NCBI GenBank assembly: GCA_902788485.1
Contig: CADAKI010000008.1
Coordinates: 1 to 50,420, forward strand
From: an uncultured Pseudomonadota bacterium
Lineage (GTDB): Bacteria; Pseudomonadota; Alphaproteobacteria; Rs-D84
Length of the DNA: 50,420 nt
Direction of reading: 5' to 3'
The notes beneath the pieces were generated by a model, which saw nothing but the letters and a program-made list of their open reading frames with translations, ran no database searches and had not been told where the DNA came from. The position numbers and the translations under genes are program-made. Positions 50,202-50,420 of this stretch are shown piece by piece (the stretch's first letter is position 1; each line of letters begins with the position of its first letter).

Positions 50202-50420
50202 GACCGAATTGATGTTGGGAAAAAATTCCTGAAATATTCCGGTTTATATCATTGATAGAGATTTTTTAGCACGTGGCAATTTGCCGCGGTGTTTTGCGTG
50301 GACAAAACACCGTGCGGACGGAGTCCGTCCCCTTCTTTATGAAAGAAGGGGTGGATGGCGAAGCCAGACGGGGTAATTGTGCCGGGCGATGTAGTGAAAC
50401 GAAATCGCCATAAAAAATTA
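50202..50420. other. Gene-free window end
   Basis: Hairpins only: GTTTTGC...GACAAAAC-type and a degraded two-hairpin repeat (50317-50380, CCCCTTCTTT/AAAGAAGGGG). If this locus parallels copy X, a secreted repeat protein would start a few hundred bases beyond the edge. Confidence 0.45.

Overview
The window reads as a chromosome segment of an uncultured, probably anaerobic, small-genome alphaproteobacterium of the gut-associated kind (inference). Grounds: alphaproteobacterial-style Rho, RNase III, LepB, RF2, trigger factor, L13/S9 and CarD, together with a one-piece pyruvate:ferredoxin oxidoreductase, RNase J, a fused AccD-AccA and an archaeal/rickettsial-looking ValRS. Housekeeping genes are tightly packed. 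The gaps between them hold unusually many palindromic repeats.

Layout. 1-1021: C-terminal part of a secreted repeat protein. 1022-1834: repeat field. 1835-7040: tRNA-Ser(GCT), then ihfB/HU-accDA-msbA (minus) and a small membrane protein divergent from a peroxiredoxin. 7036-7488: tRNA-Pro with two tandem tRNA-tail cassettes. 7589-24221: secreted Cys-rich protein, a spanin-like overlapping pair, rho, lepB-rnc-secG, comM, rnj, tatD-tcdA, a DUF378 protein, a bactofilin-like protein, carD and nifJ-bamE. 24222-28628: a second secreted repeat protein (824 aa) flanked by repeats and a conserved promoter-bearing noncoding block. 28629-38509: a genomic island between an intact tRNA-Arg(TCT) and a copy of its 3' half. 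It carries an AAA/TOPRIM (OLD-like) ATPase and, between 33-bp direct repeats, a valS-glycosyltransferase-oxidoreductase-kinase cluster. 38585-48617: flavoprotein, tRNA-Met, PIF1/RecD-like helicase, prfB with its +1 frameshift, secreted Cys-rich protein, Tat-exported amidase, tRNA-Ser(CGA), a rod-shaped ncRNA, Nudix hydrolase, rplM-rpsI and tig. 48645-50420: DUF559 protein, repeats and a second copy of the conserved noncoding block.

The strongest unusual signals are: (1) about 190-bp palindromic cassettes inserted behind three different tRNA genes, each ending in a copy of that tRNA's 3' end joined at the T-loop; (2) a noncoding block present twice, with matching promoter, hairpin and 3' domain, once upstream of a secreted repeat protein; (3) the nested island with ValRS cargo; (4) a family of repeats in which short constant blocks frame hairpins that differ in every copy; and (5) a 6S-like rod RNA.
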